NCBI RefSeq assembly: GCF_000316575.1
Contig: NC_019682.1
Span: 5,691,501-5,755,500 of the forward strand
Length of the DNA: 64,000 bases
Reading direction: 5' to 3'
From: Calothrix sp. PCC 7507
GTDB taxonomy: Bacteria > Cyanobacteriota > Cyanobacteriia > Cyanobacteriales > Nostocaceae
Under the pieces are notes generated by a model, which saw nothing but the letters and a program-made list of their open reading frames with translations, did not search any database and was not told the DNA's origin. Of the stretch, positions 53,458 through 62,182 are shown piece after piece. Numbering within the stretch: the stretch's first letter is position 1; the number at the start of each line of letters is the position of its first letter. Both the position numbers and the translations under genes were made by a program.

Positions 53458-54813
53458 CTACTTTGAGCTTTTAATAACTTGAATTTGTCCATCCCCAGGC
53501 AAATTACACAATCCAAAATGAGAGTGATGATTGAAGGTGTAATGGGGTGCAACATAAAAAACACCTACCTTTTCATAAACATCACAAATCTGAATACGGC
53601 TGTTAAATTCCGCTTGGGGAAGTTCATCAATGCAAGCATAATCATCAGCGTGCATTGTTACTAAAGCAAAACCGAGAACGTATTCACCCGGAGCGATACT
53701 AAGGTTAATACTACGACAAAAACGCACGCGATCGCCATGATGAACTTGCTGAGGAACGCTAACCTTTTGCAGACAGGAAGACTTACTATGAATTACCACA
53801 TTAAACTTATTAGTAATCATGACAACAGCAATTGGTACACCAATAGTTTCCTTTAGTTGAAATTCGCAACAAAAATAAGCTTGTTCGCCTTGCAAAAAAT
53901 TGACGCAACCCTCACCCTTAACGTTACAAATAGTGTAACTAATTAGTTGAGCATAATTTGCCTGGGGAAAAGAAACAGGAATAAAAACTTCATCAGCAGG
54001 CCAAAAAAAATCATCCGGCATTTCTAAAGGTACTTCTACCTTTTCTTGAAGAACAGTCGGAGAAACATTATTAGCCAAGCCCATCTTTAGTTGATGGAAC
54101 TTAATAATACCTTTCATCGATTCTCCTTGAAAGATTTTTTCTCCACGATGCAGTACAATCACTTCTTTACAATATTGCTGTACCGATGCTAACTGGTGAG
54201 TCACTAAAATAATCGTAATCTGCTTTGCGATCAGTTCCTCAAGCCGGGCATAACATTTCTGTTGAAAGAAAATATCTCCAACTGCTAAAACTTCATCTAA
54301 AATTAAGACATCACATTCCAAAAACGCAAATAAAGAAAAAGCTAATCTTGTCTTCATTCCCGAAGAATACAACTTCATGGGACGGTCAAAAAAATCTCCC
54401 AATTCCGAAAAATCTTCAATTTCTTTTATTCGTTCTTGGACATATCCTTCAGGAAACCCCAACAATTCAGCGCTATAAATTGCATTTCCTCGTCCACTAA
54501 GTTCGGGATTAAAATCAGTTCCCAATTCTAGCAGTGAGAGAACTTTACCCTTTAATTGGTAATTTCCTGATGTTGGCTTTAATACCCCAGTAATTATTTT
54601 TAATAATGTACTTTTACCCGCGCCATTTTCCCCAATAATACCAAAAAAAGCTCCTTTATGCACTGTAAAGGACACATCTTTCAACGACCAAAAAGGCTGA
54701 TGATAAGTGTTATTTCCCAAACTTAACCATTCTCTAGCACGATGCCAGGGATTTGGATAAATCTTAAAACATTTACTTAAATTATTCACCTGCAAAATAA
54801 TATCATCACTCAT
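53458..54813 (-). CDS. wzt: Polysaccharide ABC transporter ATP-binding protein (Wzt type) with C-terminal cargo domain
   Basis: The ATPase domain (about 1-245 of 451) has Walker A GENGAGKST (61-69), signature YSSGMKTRL (149-157), Walker B VLILDE (169-174) and switch His206. The insert PNPWHRAREWLSLG near the start is typical of the O-antigen/teichoic-acid exporter subfamily. The C-terminal domain (about 260-450) is the beta-sandwich that in Wzt recognises the finished, terminally modified glycan. It powers export of the lipid-linked glycan with the permease encoded at 55030. Confidence 0.93.
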   Translation of the reverse strand: MSDDIILQVNNLSKCFKIYPNPWHRAREWLSLGNNTYHQPFWSLKDVSFTVHKGAFFGIIGENGAGKSTLLKIITGVLKPTSGNYQLKGKVLSLLELGTDFNPELSGRGNAIYSAELLGFPEGYVQERIKEIEDFSELGDFFDRPMKLYSSGMKTRLAFSLFAFLECDVLILDEVLAVGDIFFQQKCYARLEELIAKQITIILVTHQLASVQQYCKEVIVLHRGEKIFQGESMKGIIKFHQLKMGLANNVSPTVLQEKVEVPLEMPDDFFWPADEVFIPVSFPQANYAQLISYTICNVKGEGCVNFLQGEQAYFCCEFQLKETIGVPIAVVMITNKFNVVIHSKSSCLQKVSVPQQVHHGDRVRFCRSINLSIAPGEYVLGFALVTMHADDYACIDELPQAEFNSRIQICDVYEKVGVFYVAPHYTFNHHSHFGLCNLPGDGQIQVIKSSK

Positions 54814-54855
54814 ATATAGAAATCTGATTTGATTATTGAAGAAATCTAAGTATTA

Positions 54856-54910
54856 GTAGGGTGGGCAATGCCCACCGTATCATGGTTTTGGTGGGCATTG
54901 CCCACCCTAC
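54856..54910. repeat. Perfect 21-bp palindromic hairpin between exporter genes
   Basis: GTAGGGTGGGCAATGCCCAC and one more C (54856-54876) pair exactly with 54890-54910 around a 13-nt spacer. Each arm itself contains GGGCAATGCCC, so alternative hairpins form. It is a dispersed GTAGGGTGGGC repeat type common in cyanobacteria and may terminate or attenuate transcription between the permease and ATPase genes. Confidence 0.75.
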
Positions 54911-54940
54911 GTATATTTCAAAAATCAAATACTGATCCTA

Positions 54941-55036
54941 TAGCAATCCTATTTGATTTGTGAAAATCGAGAGGCTCAGATCCCCGAATTCTTAAGTCGG
55001 GGATCTATTAGTTCAATGATTTAGGACTGCTATATC
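54941..55036. mobile_element. MITE-like element with TATAGC ends
   Basis: TATAGCAATCCTA (about 54940-54952) is a near-perfect inverted repeat of TAGGACTGCTATA (about 55022-55034), 12 of 13 positions. Inside, AGATCCCCGA (54978-54987) and TCGGGGATCT (54997-55006) form a perfect hairpin. The right end overlaps the last codon region of the permease gene, so the insertion may have altered the permease C-terminus. Confidence 0.55.
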
Positions 55037-55818
55037 ACATCTCTAATCTCATCTTGGAGTTTTTGATTGACAACATTACCTAACCAAACAAATAAAGCGA
55101 GCCATCCCAGCATAATTAGCCAAACATGAAATCCTGGCATTTGATTTTCTAAAATGATATTGCGAACTGACTGAATATATGCATAGGGTGGATTCAGATA
55201 AAGCCAAGGTAAAATATTTTTGGGAATAATGGATTCTGGATAAAAAATAGGTATCATCCAACTCCATAAGGGAATTAAAAATTGTAAAATCTGCTTGACA
55301 TCGGGAAAAAGAGTTTGCAAGTTAGCTAAAATTAATCCCATACCAAAACCTAAGCCTTCTAAAAGTACTCCCAACACTGGTAATAACAATATTCCAAAAC
55401 CCAGATTCCCACCTAACAAAATACCAACAGGAAGCACTAAAGCTAGGTAAATAAACAGCAGAAATAGCGAAGTTAAAGAGACTTTAGCCACGAAAACCTC
55501 AGAAGGAATTGCTAAACGTCGCAGATAAATAGAATTTTGTACAAAAGCATTGCTACCACTCGCAATAGTTTCCGCAAATGTCCGCCAAGGTAGCAAGCCA
55601 GCCATCAAGTATAAAGCATAGGAACTCCCCCGCGCACCACGAGAAAGTAGTAAAGAAAATACAACTGTGTAAATGAGAATTTCGCACAGAGGATTAATAA
55701 TGTTCCAAAGGATACCTATACCCGTTCCAGCATAGCGGTAACGCAATTCATACCAAGCGTTGTACCAGATATAGCGCCGATACTTATAAAGATTATTTAA
55801 AAACCAGTGCTTTTTCAT
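55030..55818 (-). CDS. wzm: Polysaccharide ABC transporter permease (Wzm type)
   Basis: The 262-residue product is an ABC-2 permease with about six membrane helices. YRYAGTGIGILWNIINPLCEI at the start, GLLPWRTFAETIASGSNAFVQN in the middle and FPDVKQILQFLIPLWSWMIP with NPPYAYIQSVRNIIL towards the end are the standard signatures of Wzm/TagG/KpsM-like exporters. It pairs with the ATPase at 53458, though 216 bp of repeats separate the genes. It is divergent from the glycosyltransferase gene at 55928. Confidence 0.93.
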   Translation of the reverse strand: MKKHWFLNNLYKYRRYIWYNAWYELRYRYAGTGIGILWNIINPLCEILIYTVVFSLLLSRGARGSSYALYLMAGLLPWRTFAETIASGSNAFVQNSIYLRRLAIPSEVFVAKVSLTSLFLLFIYLALVLPVGILLGGNLGFGILLLPVLGVLLEGLGFGMGLILANLQTLFPDVKQILQFLIPLWSWMIPIFYPESIIPKNILPWLYLNPPYAYIQSVRNIILENQMPGFHVWLIMLGWLALFVWLGNVVNQKLQDEIRDVI

Positions 55819-55927
55819 ACGTAAGATTTGTATAGAAATATTAAAGGTACTCGTTAAAACTTAGTTAATGTAGTATTAAATACTAAGCACTAACAACCGA
55901 GATAAATCCTAGCAGTTCCCTTACTCC

Positions 55928-58189
55928 ATGTCTACAGTTACACCTTTCTCTAGCGTCAGCGAATTTATCAATTTGCTGGAAACGAGAAAACAAAAGTTTT
56001 ATACTTCAGTGGTATATAATCCGCCAGTCGTATCAATTATTTCTTCATTTTTTAATGCTCATGAATATTTTGCAGCTACTTATGAGTCTGTAATCAATCA
56101 AACTTGGCAAAATTTTGAATGGATCATTGTTGACGATCGCTCAACATCCCCAGATGCGATCGCTCTTTTTGATTCCTTACCAGCTAAGTCTGCAAAAATC
56201 AAAACGCTCTACCATCAAACCAACAGGGGGTTAGCGGCTGGGAGAAATAAAGCGATCGCTCATGCTAGGGGGAAATACCTCTTCTTTATGGATTTGGACG
56301 ATCTGCTAGATCCTACCTGTATTGAAAAATGCGTTCTTTTCCTAGAAACTCATCCAGAATTCTCCTTCGTCAACTCTTATTCTGTTGGTTTTCAAGCTCA
56401 AGAATATTGGTGGACTCATGGCTTTAATCAACCATCGCAATTTATTCACCAAAATTGGATTACAGGTAGATTACTTTATCGGAAATCCGACTTCGATTGT
56501 TTGGGAGGATTTGATGAAAACCTGAGATTTTACGAAGATTGGGAAAGATGGCTCAAAGCCATAACCAACAATCAAAAAGGTTGGACAATACCAGAATACC
56601 TAGATTGTTATCGTCGCCTTGATTCTGGCTTATTAACAACGTCTAGAGCAAATATTACAGAAGAAAAACGAATTGCAGAGTTAATTCGCTCTCGCCATCA
56701 AGATTTTTTTAATAACAATTATATTCCCGATATCACTATCCACCGATGTGATTTTGTTGCTCATAGCTGCTCCAAAAACATAGATATCGTTAATTCTCTT
56801 GAACATAACGAATCCAGCGTACTTTGCTTTTTCCCTCACTTAGAAGTTGGCGGTGCTGACAAATTTAATATCGATTTAGTTACTCTACTAGCTGCTCGTG
56901 GTTATGAACTGACTATTATTACAACTTCAAAATCAGCACATCCTTGGCAGAAACATTTTTATGAGGTGACAGCAGATATATTTCACCTGTGTAACTTTTT
57001 AAAAGACAGTGACTGGTTAAGTTTTATCAAATATATTATTAAATCACGTCAAATTAATATTGTTTTTATCTCAAATTCCTATATTGCTTACTATTTTTTG
57101 CCCTTACTGCGTCACGAATTTCCTGATGTCGTTTTTGTTGACTTTACTCATACTATAGATCCTGGTTGGCGAGGCTGTGGATATCCACGCCTTTCCTGCC
57201 AATTCAGCCAATTCTTAGACTGGCAAATCGTATCTAGTCATCACCTTGCGGAATATTATCGATGTTTGAATCCGCAAACCGCCGAGAAATTGCAAGTCTG
57301 TCATACCAATATCAATACTGATAAATGGGTGCAGGATAAAAAGCAGCGTCAGGAGGTGCGATCGCATCTGCAAATTCCCGATGATGCAGTTGTCATCTTA
57401 TTCCCAGCACGATTAGTAGAACAAAAACGTCCTCTACTGTTAATTGATATTTTTCAAGAACTAGTTAATCGCTCTCTCAACATTACAATAATTGTTGTGG
57501 GTAATGGTCATTTATTACCCGAAATGCAGGCTAAAATTCATCACTATGGTTTAGAATCACACTTTCATATATTGCCGGCTATTAATCCTGAAGAGATGTT
57601 TGGCATCTATTGTGCAGTAGATATCTTGTTACTCCCATCAGCTTATGAAGGAATTTCTCTAGTGATTTATGAAGCCATGTCAATGCAATTGCCAGTTGTA
57701 GCTTCAGATGTGGGAGGACAAGCAGAATTAGTCATACCTGGAACTGGGTTTTTAGTTCCTAAAGCAGACAATGAAGAAAGTGAAGTCAAGGAATATCTGA
57801 AAGTATTAATTCCTTTAATTAAAGATAGCGAATTGCGCTCTAAAATCGGTTATTATGCGCGGCAACGAGTTGTTGAACTATTTTCCTTAGACAAGATGGG
57901 TGAACGCATAGATGTTCTATTCACTGAGGCGATCGCACTTTGTCAAACTAAGTCTCAACCCAATGCAGATTTAGCACTTGCTGAAGAAACGCTATTAATA
58001 GCGCTGGAATATCTACATCAAGAACAAGTTTTAAATCAGTTTTGGCGAGAGAACAATTTACTGAGGGAAGAAAGACACGAATTAGCTTGGAAAAAACGAG
58101 CTATGGAATCATCCAAGTTCTGGAAATTCCGGAGACTGTGGTTTAAGCTGAAGCGATCGCTACATTTGACTCAAGAAGAGGAAATCTAG
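55928..58189 (+). CDS. GT2 - GT4 bifunctional glycosyltransferase
   Basis: The 753-residue product has a GT2 domain (about 35-260: NQTWQNFEWIIVDDRSTSPD, AAGRNKAIAHARGKYLFF, metal-binding MDLDDLLDP) and a GT4 domain (about 290-670: FFPHLEVGGADKFNID, LFPARLVEQKRPLLLI, and the E-x7-E region of YEGISLVIYEAMSMQLPVV with ASDVGGQAEL). A helical tail ends KFRRLWFKLKRSL, a basic amphipathic segment that also appears in the giant protein. It is the intact counterpart of the C-terminal 460 residues of the protein at 13975. It probably adds two sugars in turn. Confidence 0.92.
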   Translation: MSTVTPFSSVSEFINLLETRKQKFYTSVVYNPPVVSIISSFFNAHEYFAATYESVINQTWQNFEWIIVDDRSTSPDAIALFDSLPAKSAKIKTLYHQTNRGLAAGRNKAIAHARGKYLFFMDLDDLLDPTCIEKCVLFLETHPEFSFVNSYSVGFQAQEYWWTHGFNQPSQFIHQNWITGRLLYRKSDFDCLGGFDENLRFYEDWERWLKAITNNQKGWTIPEYLDCYRRLDSGLLTTSRANITEEKRIAELIRSRHQDFFNNNYIPDITIHRCDFVAHSCSKNIDIVNSLEHNESSVLCFFPHLEVGGADKFNIDLVTLLAARGYELTIITTSKSAHPWQKHFYEVTADIFHLCNFLKDSDWLSFIKYIIKSRQINIVFISNSYIAYYFLPLLRHEFPDVVFVDFTHTIDPGWRGCGYPRLSCQFSQFLDWQIVSSHHLAEYYRCLNPQTAEKLQVCHTNINTDKWVQDKKQRQEVRSHLQIPDDAVVILFPARLVEQKRPLLLIDIFQELVNRSLNITIIVVGNGHLLPEMQAKIHHYGLESHFHILPAINPEEMFGIYCAVDILLLPSAYEGISLVIYEAMSMQLPVVASDVGGQAELVIPGTGFLVPKADNEESEVKEYLKVLIPLIKDSELRSKIGYYARQRVVELFSLDKMGERIDVLFTEAIALCQTKSQPNADLALAEETLLIALEYLHQEQVLNQFWRENNLLREERHELAWKKRAMESSKFWKFRRLWFKLKRSLHLTQEEEI

Positions 58190-58193
58190 GTAT

Positions 58194-58781
58194 ATGAAAC
58201 GAAATGGCCTAATTTTATGGTTAACTGGACTCAGCGGAGCAGGCAAGACTACAATTGCACAGCGATTAGAGAACAAGCTCCAAGAACAAGCTTACCTAGT
58301 GGAATTATTAGATGGAGATGCTATTCGCCAAAATCTTTCTCAAGGATTAAGTTTCACTAAAGAAGACCGCGATATCAATGTCAGACGCATTGGTTATGTA
58401 GCAAACTTACTTAGCCGTAATGGGGTAATAGTAATAGTTTCTCTCATCAGCCCCTACCGTGCTGTCAGAGATGAGTTGCGTTACTCTACCAAAAATTTTT
58501 TTGAGATATATGTCAATACACCTATAGAAGTTTGCGAAGCTAGGGATGTCAAGGGTTTATATGCAAAAGCTCGCAATGGATACATCAAGTCTTTTACGGG
58601 AATTGACGACCCTTATGAAGAACCGCTCAACCCCCACATCACCTGTGATACTACCAAAGAAACAGTTGACGAGAGCGTGACTAAGATTTTGCATTGGTTA
58701 GAAGGAATGAATCAATTATCAGGGTTAGTGATTCCCATTAATTCCAGAGAAAATCTCAACTTTTCATCTCTGAAAATATGA
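58194..58781 (+). CDS. cysC: Adenylylsulfate (APS) kinase
   Basis: The 195-residue kinase phosphorylates APS to PAPS, the sulfate donor for sulfotransferases. The P-loop GLSGAGKTT (12-20), LDGDAIRQNLSQGLSFTKED, RRIGYVANLLSRNG and ISPYRAVRDE are all present, followed by the FTGIDDPYEEPLNPHI substrate region. Lying between two glycosyltransferase genes (5 nt after the first, overlapping the second by 4 nt), it appears dedicated to the glycan cluster and its two sulfotransferases rather than to cysteine synthesis. Confidence 0.96.
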   Translation: MKRNGLILWLTGLSGAGKTTIAQRLENKLQEQAYLVELLDGDAIRQNLSQGLSFTKEDRDINVRRIGYVANLLSRNGVIVIVSLISPYRAVRDELRYSTKNFFEIYVNTPIEVCEARDVKGLYAKARNGYIKSFTGIDDPYEEPLNPHITCDTTKETVDESVTKILHWLEGMNQLSGLVIPINSRENLNFSSLKI

Positions 58782-61030
58782 AGATATTTTTGATTTCCAG
58801 TGAATGTCCTCCAGTTCCTGGTGGTATTGCTAGCTATGTCGGTAATATGGCGGCTATGTTTTCGGATGCTGGACATAATATCACTGTTTTTGCCCGCAGT
58901 CCTCAAACAGGAATTGAAGAAAGAAACAATCTGAAAATTATTAAAATAGTTCCTCAAGATACTTATTTATTAAATTCCACAAATGCTCATCTACGTTCTG
59001 AAACCCATCCAGCCTTTCCATATAACATCATGGGTTACTGGAGCGCTGTCAGCTATCAGTTAGCCGAAACAGTCATTAATTATATTCGCACTCACGGTCA
59101 ACCAGATGTGATTGAGAGCGAAGAATATAGCGGGATTGCTTATTTTTTATTGCAAAAAAAGTTATTAGGTTATCCAGAACTACAAGGAGTACCAATAGTT
59201 CTCAACCTGCATAGTCCTCAATATCTGCTTTATCCTGCTAACAAAATGCCTAGTTATCACTTGTCTGATTACTGGGTAGGAAGAATGGAAAAGTTTTGCA
59301 TCCTTGCTGCTGATGGAATTTTCGCTCCCACCCAGTACATTTCCCAACAGGTAAAAACGACTTTAAATCCTAACCTCGATATTCAAATTATTCCTTTACC
59401 AGCACCTCAGAAACTTTTATATCCAGAGAAATTACCATTATCTTCACCCACACCGGGAGATATAGTTTACTTCGGCAGATTAGAAGTCAGGAAAGGTATT
59501 ATCCCCTTGTTAGAAGCTTGCAGTCAGTTGTGGGATGCAGGCATAGATTTCAAGCTTACAGCCATTGGTGGCGATACTTTATATCACCTGCAAGGCTGCT
59601 ATATGAAAGCTTATTTAACAAAAAAATACCGTCAATATATTAATTCAGGAAAATTAATAATTTCTCCGCCTCTACCCCAAGCACAAATATATGAACGAGT
59701 GCAAAAAGCGTGGTGCGTAGTCATTCCTTCTCTATGGGAAAATTTTCCTAATACATGCCTAGAATCTATGCTCTTAGGTAAAGCGATTTTAGCCTCATCT
59801 GCTGTTGGACATGTAGAAATGCTACAAACAGCAGAAATGCAAGGAGGTGTAATTTTTGATTGGCAGATATCTGATGATTTCGCTCAAAAACTAAACCAAA
59901 TTCTCAGTTATTCAAAAGCTGAAATTTTAAATATAGGAGAAAAAGCTCGTACTTTAATTTTGAGAATTTCGGCACCTGAAAAAGTATTATCACAACGTAT
60001 AGCACATTTACAAAAAGTTATTGGGCAGCATCAAAATAGAAATATTTTTCCGTCTTTAAACTATCCACCTCACGGTAAAGTTTCTCATCCCTCATCTTTA
60101 GTTGTAGATACAGACACAAGTATAAAAGGTAGAATATCTATTTGCATTCCCTTCTACAACTGCGGACACTATATCAGTGCAACGCTTGACTCTATATTTA
60201 CCTCAACTTATCCAGATCTGGAAGTCATTATCTTCAACGACGGTAGTACAGATAAAAAGAGCCTCGAAACTCTAGCAGCTATCGAACAAACATATAGTAA
60301 CCTGAAAATTATTCACTCTCAAAACCTGGGTGTAGCCGCAGCAAGAAATAAAATGGCAGAGATAGCTACTGGTGAATACACCGCTTTTCTGGATGCTGAT
60401 GATCGAGTTTCTCCAACTTTTTATACACAAGCAGTAAAGGTTTTAAAGCAGTACCAAAATGTCGGTTTTGTTGCTTCTTGGATTAAAGAATTTGGCGATT
60501 CAGAAAAAGTTTGGGTAGCTTGGAATACGGAATTTCCTTATCTACTTTGTCACAACACTCTTGGCGTTTGTACCGTGGTGCGAAAAGCTGCTTACCTTGC
60601 TGCTGGTGGGATGAAATCTCTATTAGCAGAGAATTTAGAAGATTACGAATGTTGGGTTAATATGTGCGAAAAAGGTTGGCTGGGAGTTGTAATTCCCGAA
60701 TTGCACTATTTTTATCGCATTCGTTCTGATTCCCGTTTGCAAAAGAGCAACCGCGAGCAACTGCTCTATCTTTATGAGTTAATTGCTGCCTTACATCCTC
60801 ATATCTATGAAGATTATGGTGCAGAGATTTATCATTTATTAAATCAAAATGGTGCGTCTTGGTTGTGGGATAATCCTTCACAAAATACAGTCGAACTCAA
60901 TATTAATATGACGGGTATGGAAATACTCTCTCTTGTAGCCAATAAGCTCAAGAAAGTGTACAGCGATGGGGGAATATCTTTAATATTAAACAGGTTACTG
61001 CTAGTGGCAAAATCACTTTCACGAAGCTGA
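58778..61030 (+). CDS. GT4 - GT2 bifunctional glycosyltransferase
   Basis: The 750-residue product has a GT4 domain (about 1-415: SSECPPVPGGIASYVGNMA, YFGRLEVRKGIIPLLEA, SLWENFPNTCLESMLLGKAI) and a GT2 domain (about 445-700: SICIPFYNCGHYISATLDS, VIIFNDGSTD, AAARNKMAEIATGEYTAFLD with DADD, ENLEDYECWVNMCEKG). The order is reversed relative to the protein at 55928. Its ATG overlaps the cysC stop by 4 nt, so the last three genes form one operon. It probably extends the sulfated glycan. Confidence 0.92.
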   Translation: MKIFLISSECPPVPGGIASYVGNMAAMFSDAGHNITVFARSPQTGIEERNNLKIIKIVPQDTYLLNSTNAHLRSETHPAFPYNIMGYWSAVSYQLAETVINYIRTHGQPDVIESEEYSGIAYFLLQKKLLGYPELQGVPIVLNLHSPQYLLYPANKMPSYHLSDYWVGRMEKFCILAADGIFAPTQYISQQVKTTLNPNLDIQIIPLPAPQKLLYPEKLPLSSPTPGDIVYFGRLEVRKGIIPLLEACSQLWDAGIDFKLTAIGGDTLYHLQGCYMKAYLTKKYRQYINSGKLIISPPLPQAQIYERVQKAWCVVIPSLWENFPNTCLESMLLGKAILASSAVGHVEMLQTAEMQGGVIFDWQISDDFAQKLNQILSYSKAEILNIGEKARTLILRISAPEKVLSQRIAHLQKVIGQHQNRNIFPSLNYPPHGKVSHPSSLVVDTDTSIKGRISICIPFYNCGHYISATLDSIFTSTYPDLEVIIFNDGSTDKKSLETLAAIEQTYSNLKIIHSQNLGVAAARNKMAEIATGEYTAFLDADDRVSPTFYTQAVKVLKQYQNVGFVASWIKEFGDSEKVWVAWNTEFPYLLCHNTLGVCTVVRKAAYLAAGGMKSLLAENLEDYECWVNMCEKGWLGVVIPELHYFYRIRSDSRLQKSNREQLLYLYELIAALHPHIYEDYGAEIYHLLNQNGASWLWDNPSQNTVELNINMTGMEILSLVANKLKKVYSDGGISLILNRLLLVAKSLSRS

Positions 61031-61513
61031 CTTTGATATTTCAAACATCCTCTTATACCCCAATACGGTTCAGTTAAGAAGAATTGTAGCGACTGTCTTA
61101 AAAGTCAAGCGATCGTTAACAAAAAAGAGGGGGTGAAGAAATTGACGCAACTGAGGAACGCTACGCTAAATTCGGCGGTGTCTAGCAAGCTACAATTTTT
61201 TTGCAACTTATGCACTGTACAAATTAAGCATGGTATGCATTTACGAAAATAGGTCGTTTTAGGTTTTGATTAATCCAACTTTGATCGTCAACAGACTCAC
61301 ATGGAGGGTACAGCAGTGCTGTGCTACTACGATATATGTATATGCGGTTTTTAAAACAATGCATATTTAGAGGGCGGAGTTTCCCCGCCCCTACAGGCTT
61401 TGCGATTTAAAACTGTATCTCACTGAGATGAAAACCGCTACATTGTATATTATGAATCAGCGATCGCTTGTGGCATCATCAGTAGAAAAAAGAAATCAAG
61501 CAAGTGAACTCTA
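61031..61513. other. Intergenic region with repeat fragments
   Basis: About 480 bp ending the glycan region. It contains an imperfect MITE-like hairpin (about 61331-61450) and a GAGGAACGCTACGCTAAATTC small repeat near 61150 (shown here as GAGGAACGCTACGC). No gene is supported. Confidence 0.5.
61331..61450. mobile_element. Imperfect MITE-like hairpin element
   Basis: ATATATGTATATGCGGTTTT on the left matches the reverse complement of the right end AAAACCGCTACATTGTATAT at about 15 of 20 positions. The interior has GGGCGGAGTTTCCCCGCCC, a word also found near 13669 next to the element at 13865. Ends AACCGCTA also resemble that element, suggesting one decayed family. Confidence 0.4.
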
Positions 61514-61963
61514 CTATCGCGATTCGCACTCTCGTTTAGTCACATAATGACGGTAGCGAAACATAGCTTCTAGTTGCGTTTGCACTAACCAACCACTGAC
61601 AAATTCCACTGCTTCTCCACCAGGCATAGAAAAGGAAATAGCATCAGTTAATCTGGTTTTGCCATTTTCCAGTGCAAATTCATGTCGATGTACCCAAGAT
61701 TCAAAAGGCCCGGATATTTGTTCATCAATGAACAGGTGATATTTTTCGTGTTTAGTGTGACGCGCTAACCAAGTCAAGGGTAATAGGCCAAGAAATAGGC
61801 GAAATTCTGTAATTGCACCCGCCTCCAGTCCCCCCTCACGCCGGATTACTTGAACGGGTTGCCAAGGAGGAGTCAGCAGTTGTAGGATATCTGATCTTTC
61901 GTGAAATTTCCAAACTACTTCTGGTGGTGCATTAATGATTGAAGAATGTTGAAAGTGCAGCAT
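61514..61963 (-). CDS. SRPBCC (START-like) superfamily protein
   Basis: The 149-residue product has the helix-grip fold pattern of a cyanobacterial SRPBCC family: FQHSSIINAPPEVVWKFHER at the start, LTPPWQPVQVI, and a last long helix (QTQLEAMFRYRH). Such proteins bind a hydrophobic ligand in a deep cavity; the ligand is unknown. WVHRHEFALENGKTRLTDAI forms paired strands in the middle. It stands 19 nt downstream of the CPXCG gene and may be co-transcribed. Confidence 0.82.
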   Translation of the reverse strand: MLHFQHSSIINAPPEVVWKFHERSDILQLLTPPWQPVQVIRREGGLEAGAITEFRLFLGLLPLTWLARHTKHEKYHLFIDEQISGPFESWVHRHEFALENGKTRLTDAISFSMPGGEAVEFVSGWLVQTQLEAMFRYRHYVTKRECESR

Positions 61964-61982
61964 GGAATGAAAAACCTAAAAT

Positions 61983-62171
61983 TCAACTTTCGGATTCAGT
62001 ATCAATTTCGATATCTAGGGTATCTTCATCAACCCGCACATACAAAATATTTGGGTTACAACAAACTTGACAATCTTCTACATAAGATTGCTGTCCTCCT
62101 GCGCTCAAATCAATAAAGGTTAAGTTAGGTTCACCACAATAGGCGCAGTAATACTCAGCTGTGTTTTGCAT
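61983..62171 (-). CDS. CPXCG-motif cysteine-rich protein
   Basis: This 62-residue protein has two Cys pairs, Cys9/Cys12 (YYCAYCGEPN) and Cys34/Cys37 (EDCQVCCNPN), which would form a zinc-ribbon-like site. The acidic tail (DEDTLDIEIDTESES) is typical of the family. Function is unknown. It lies between the radical SAM gene and the SRPBCC gene on the same strand, so the three may form an operon. Confidence 0.85.
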   Translation of the reverse strand: MQNTAEYYCAYCGEPNLTFIDLSAGGQQSYVEDCQVCCNPNILYVRVDEDTLDIEIDTESES

Positions 62172-62182
62172 CTAGTTTTCAA

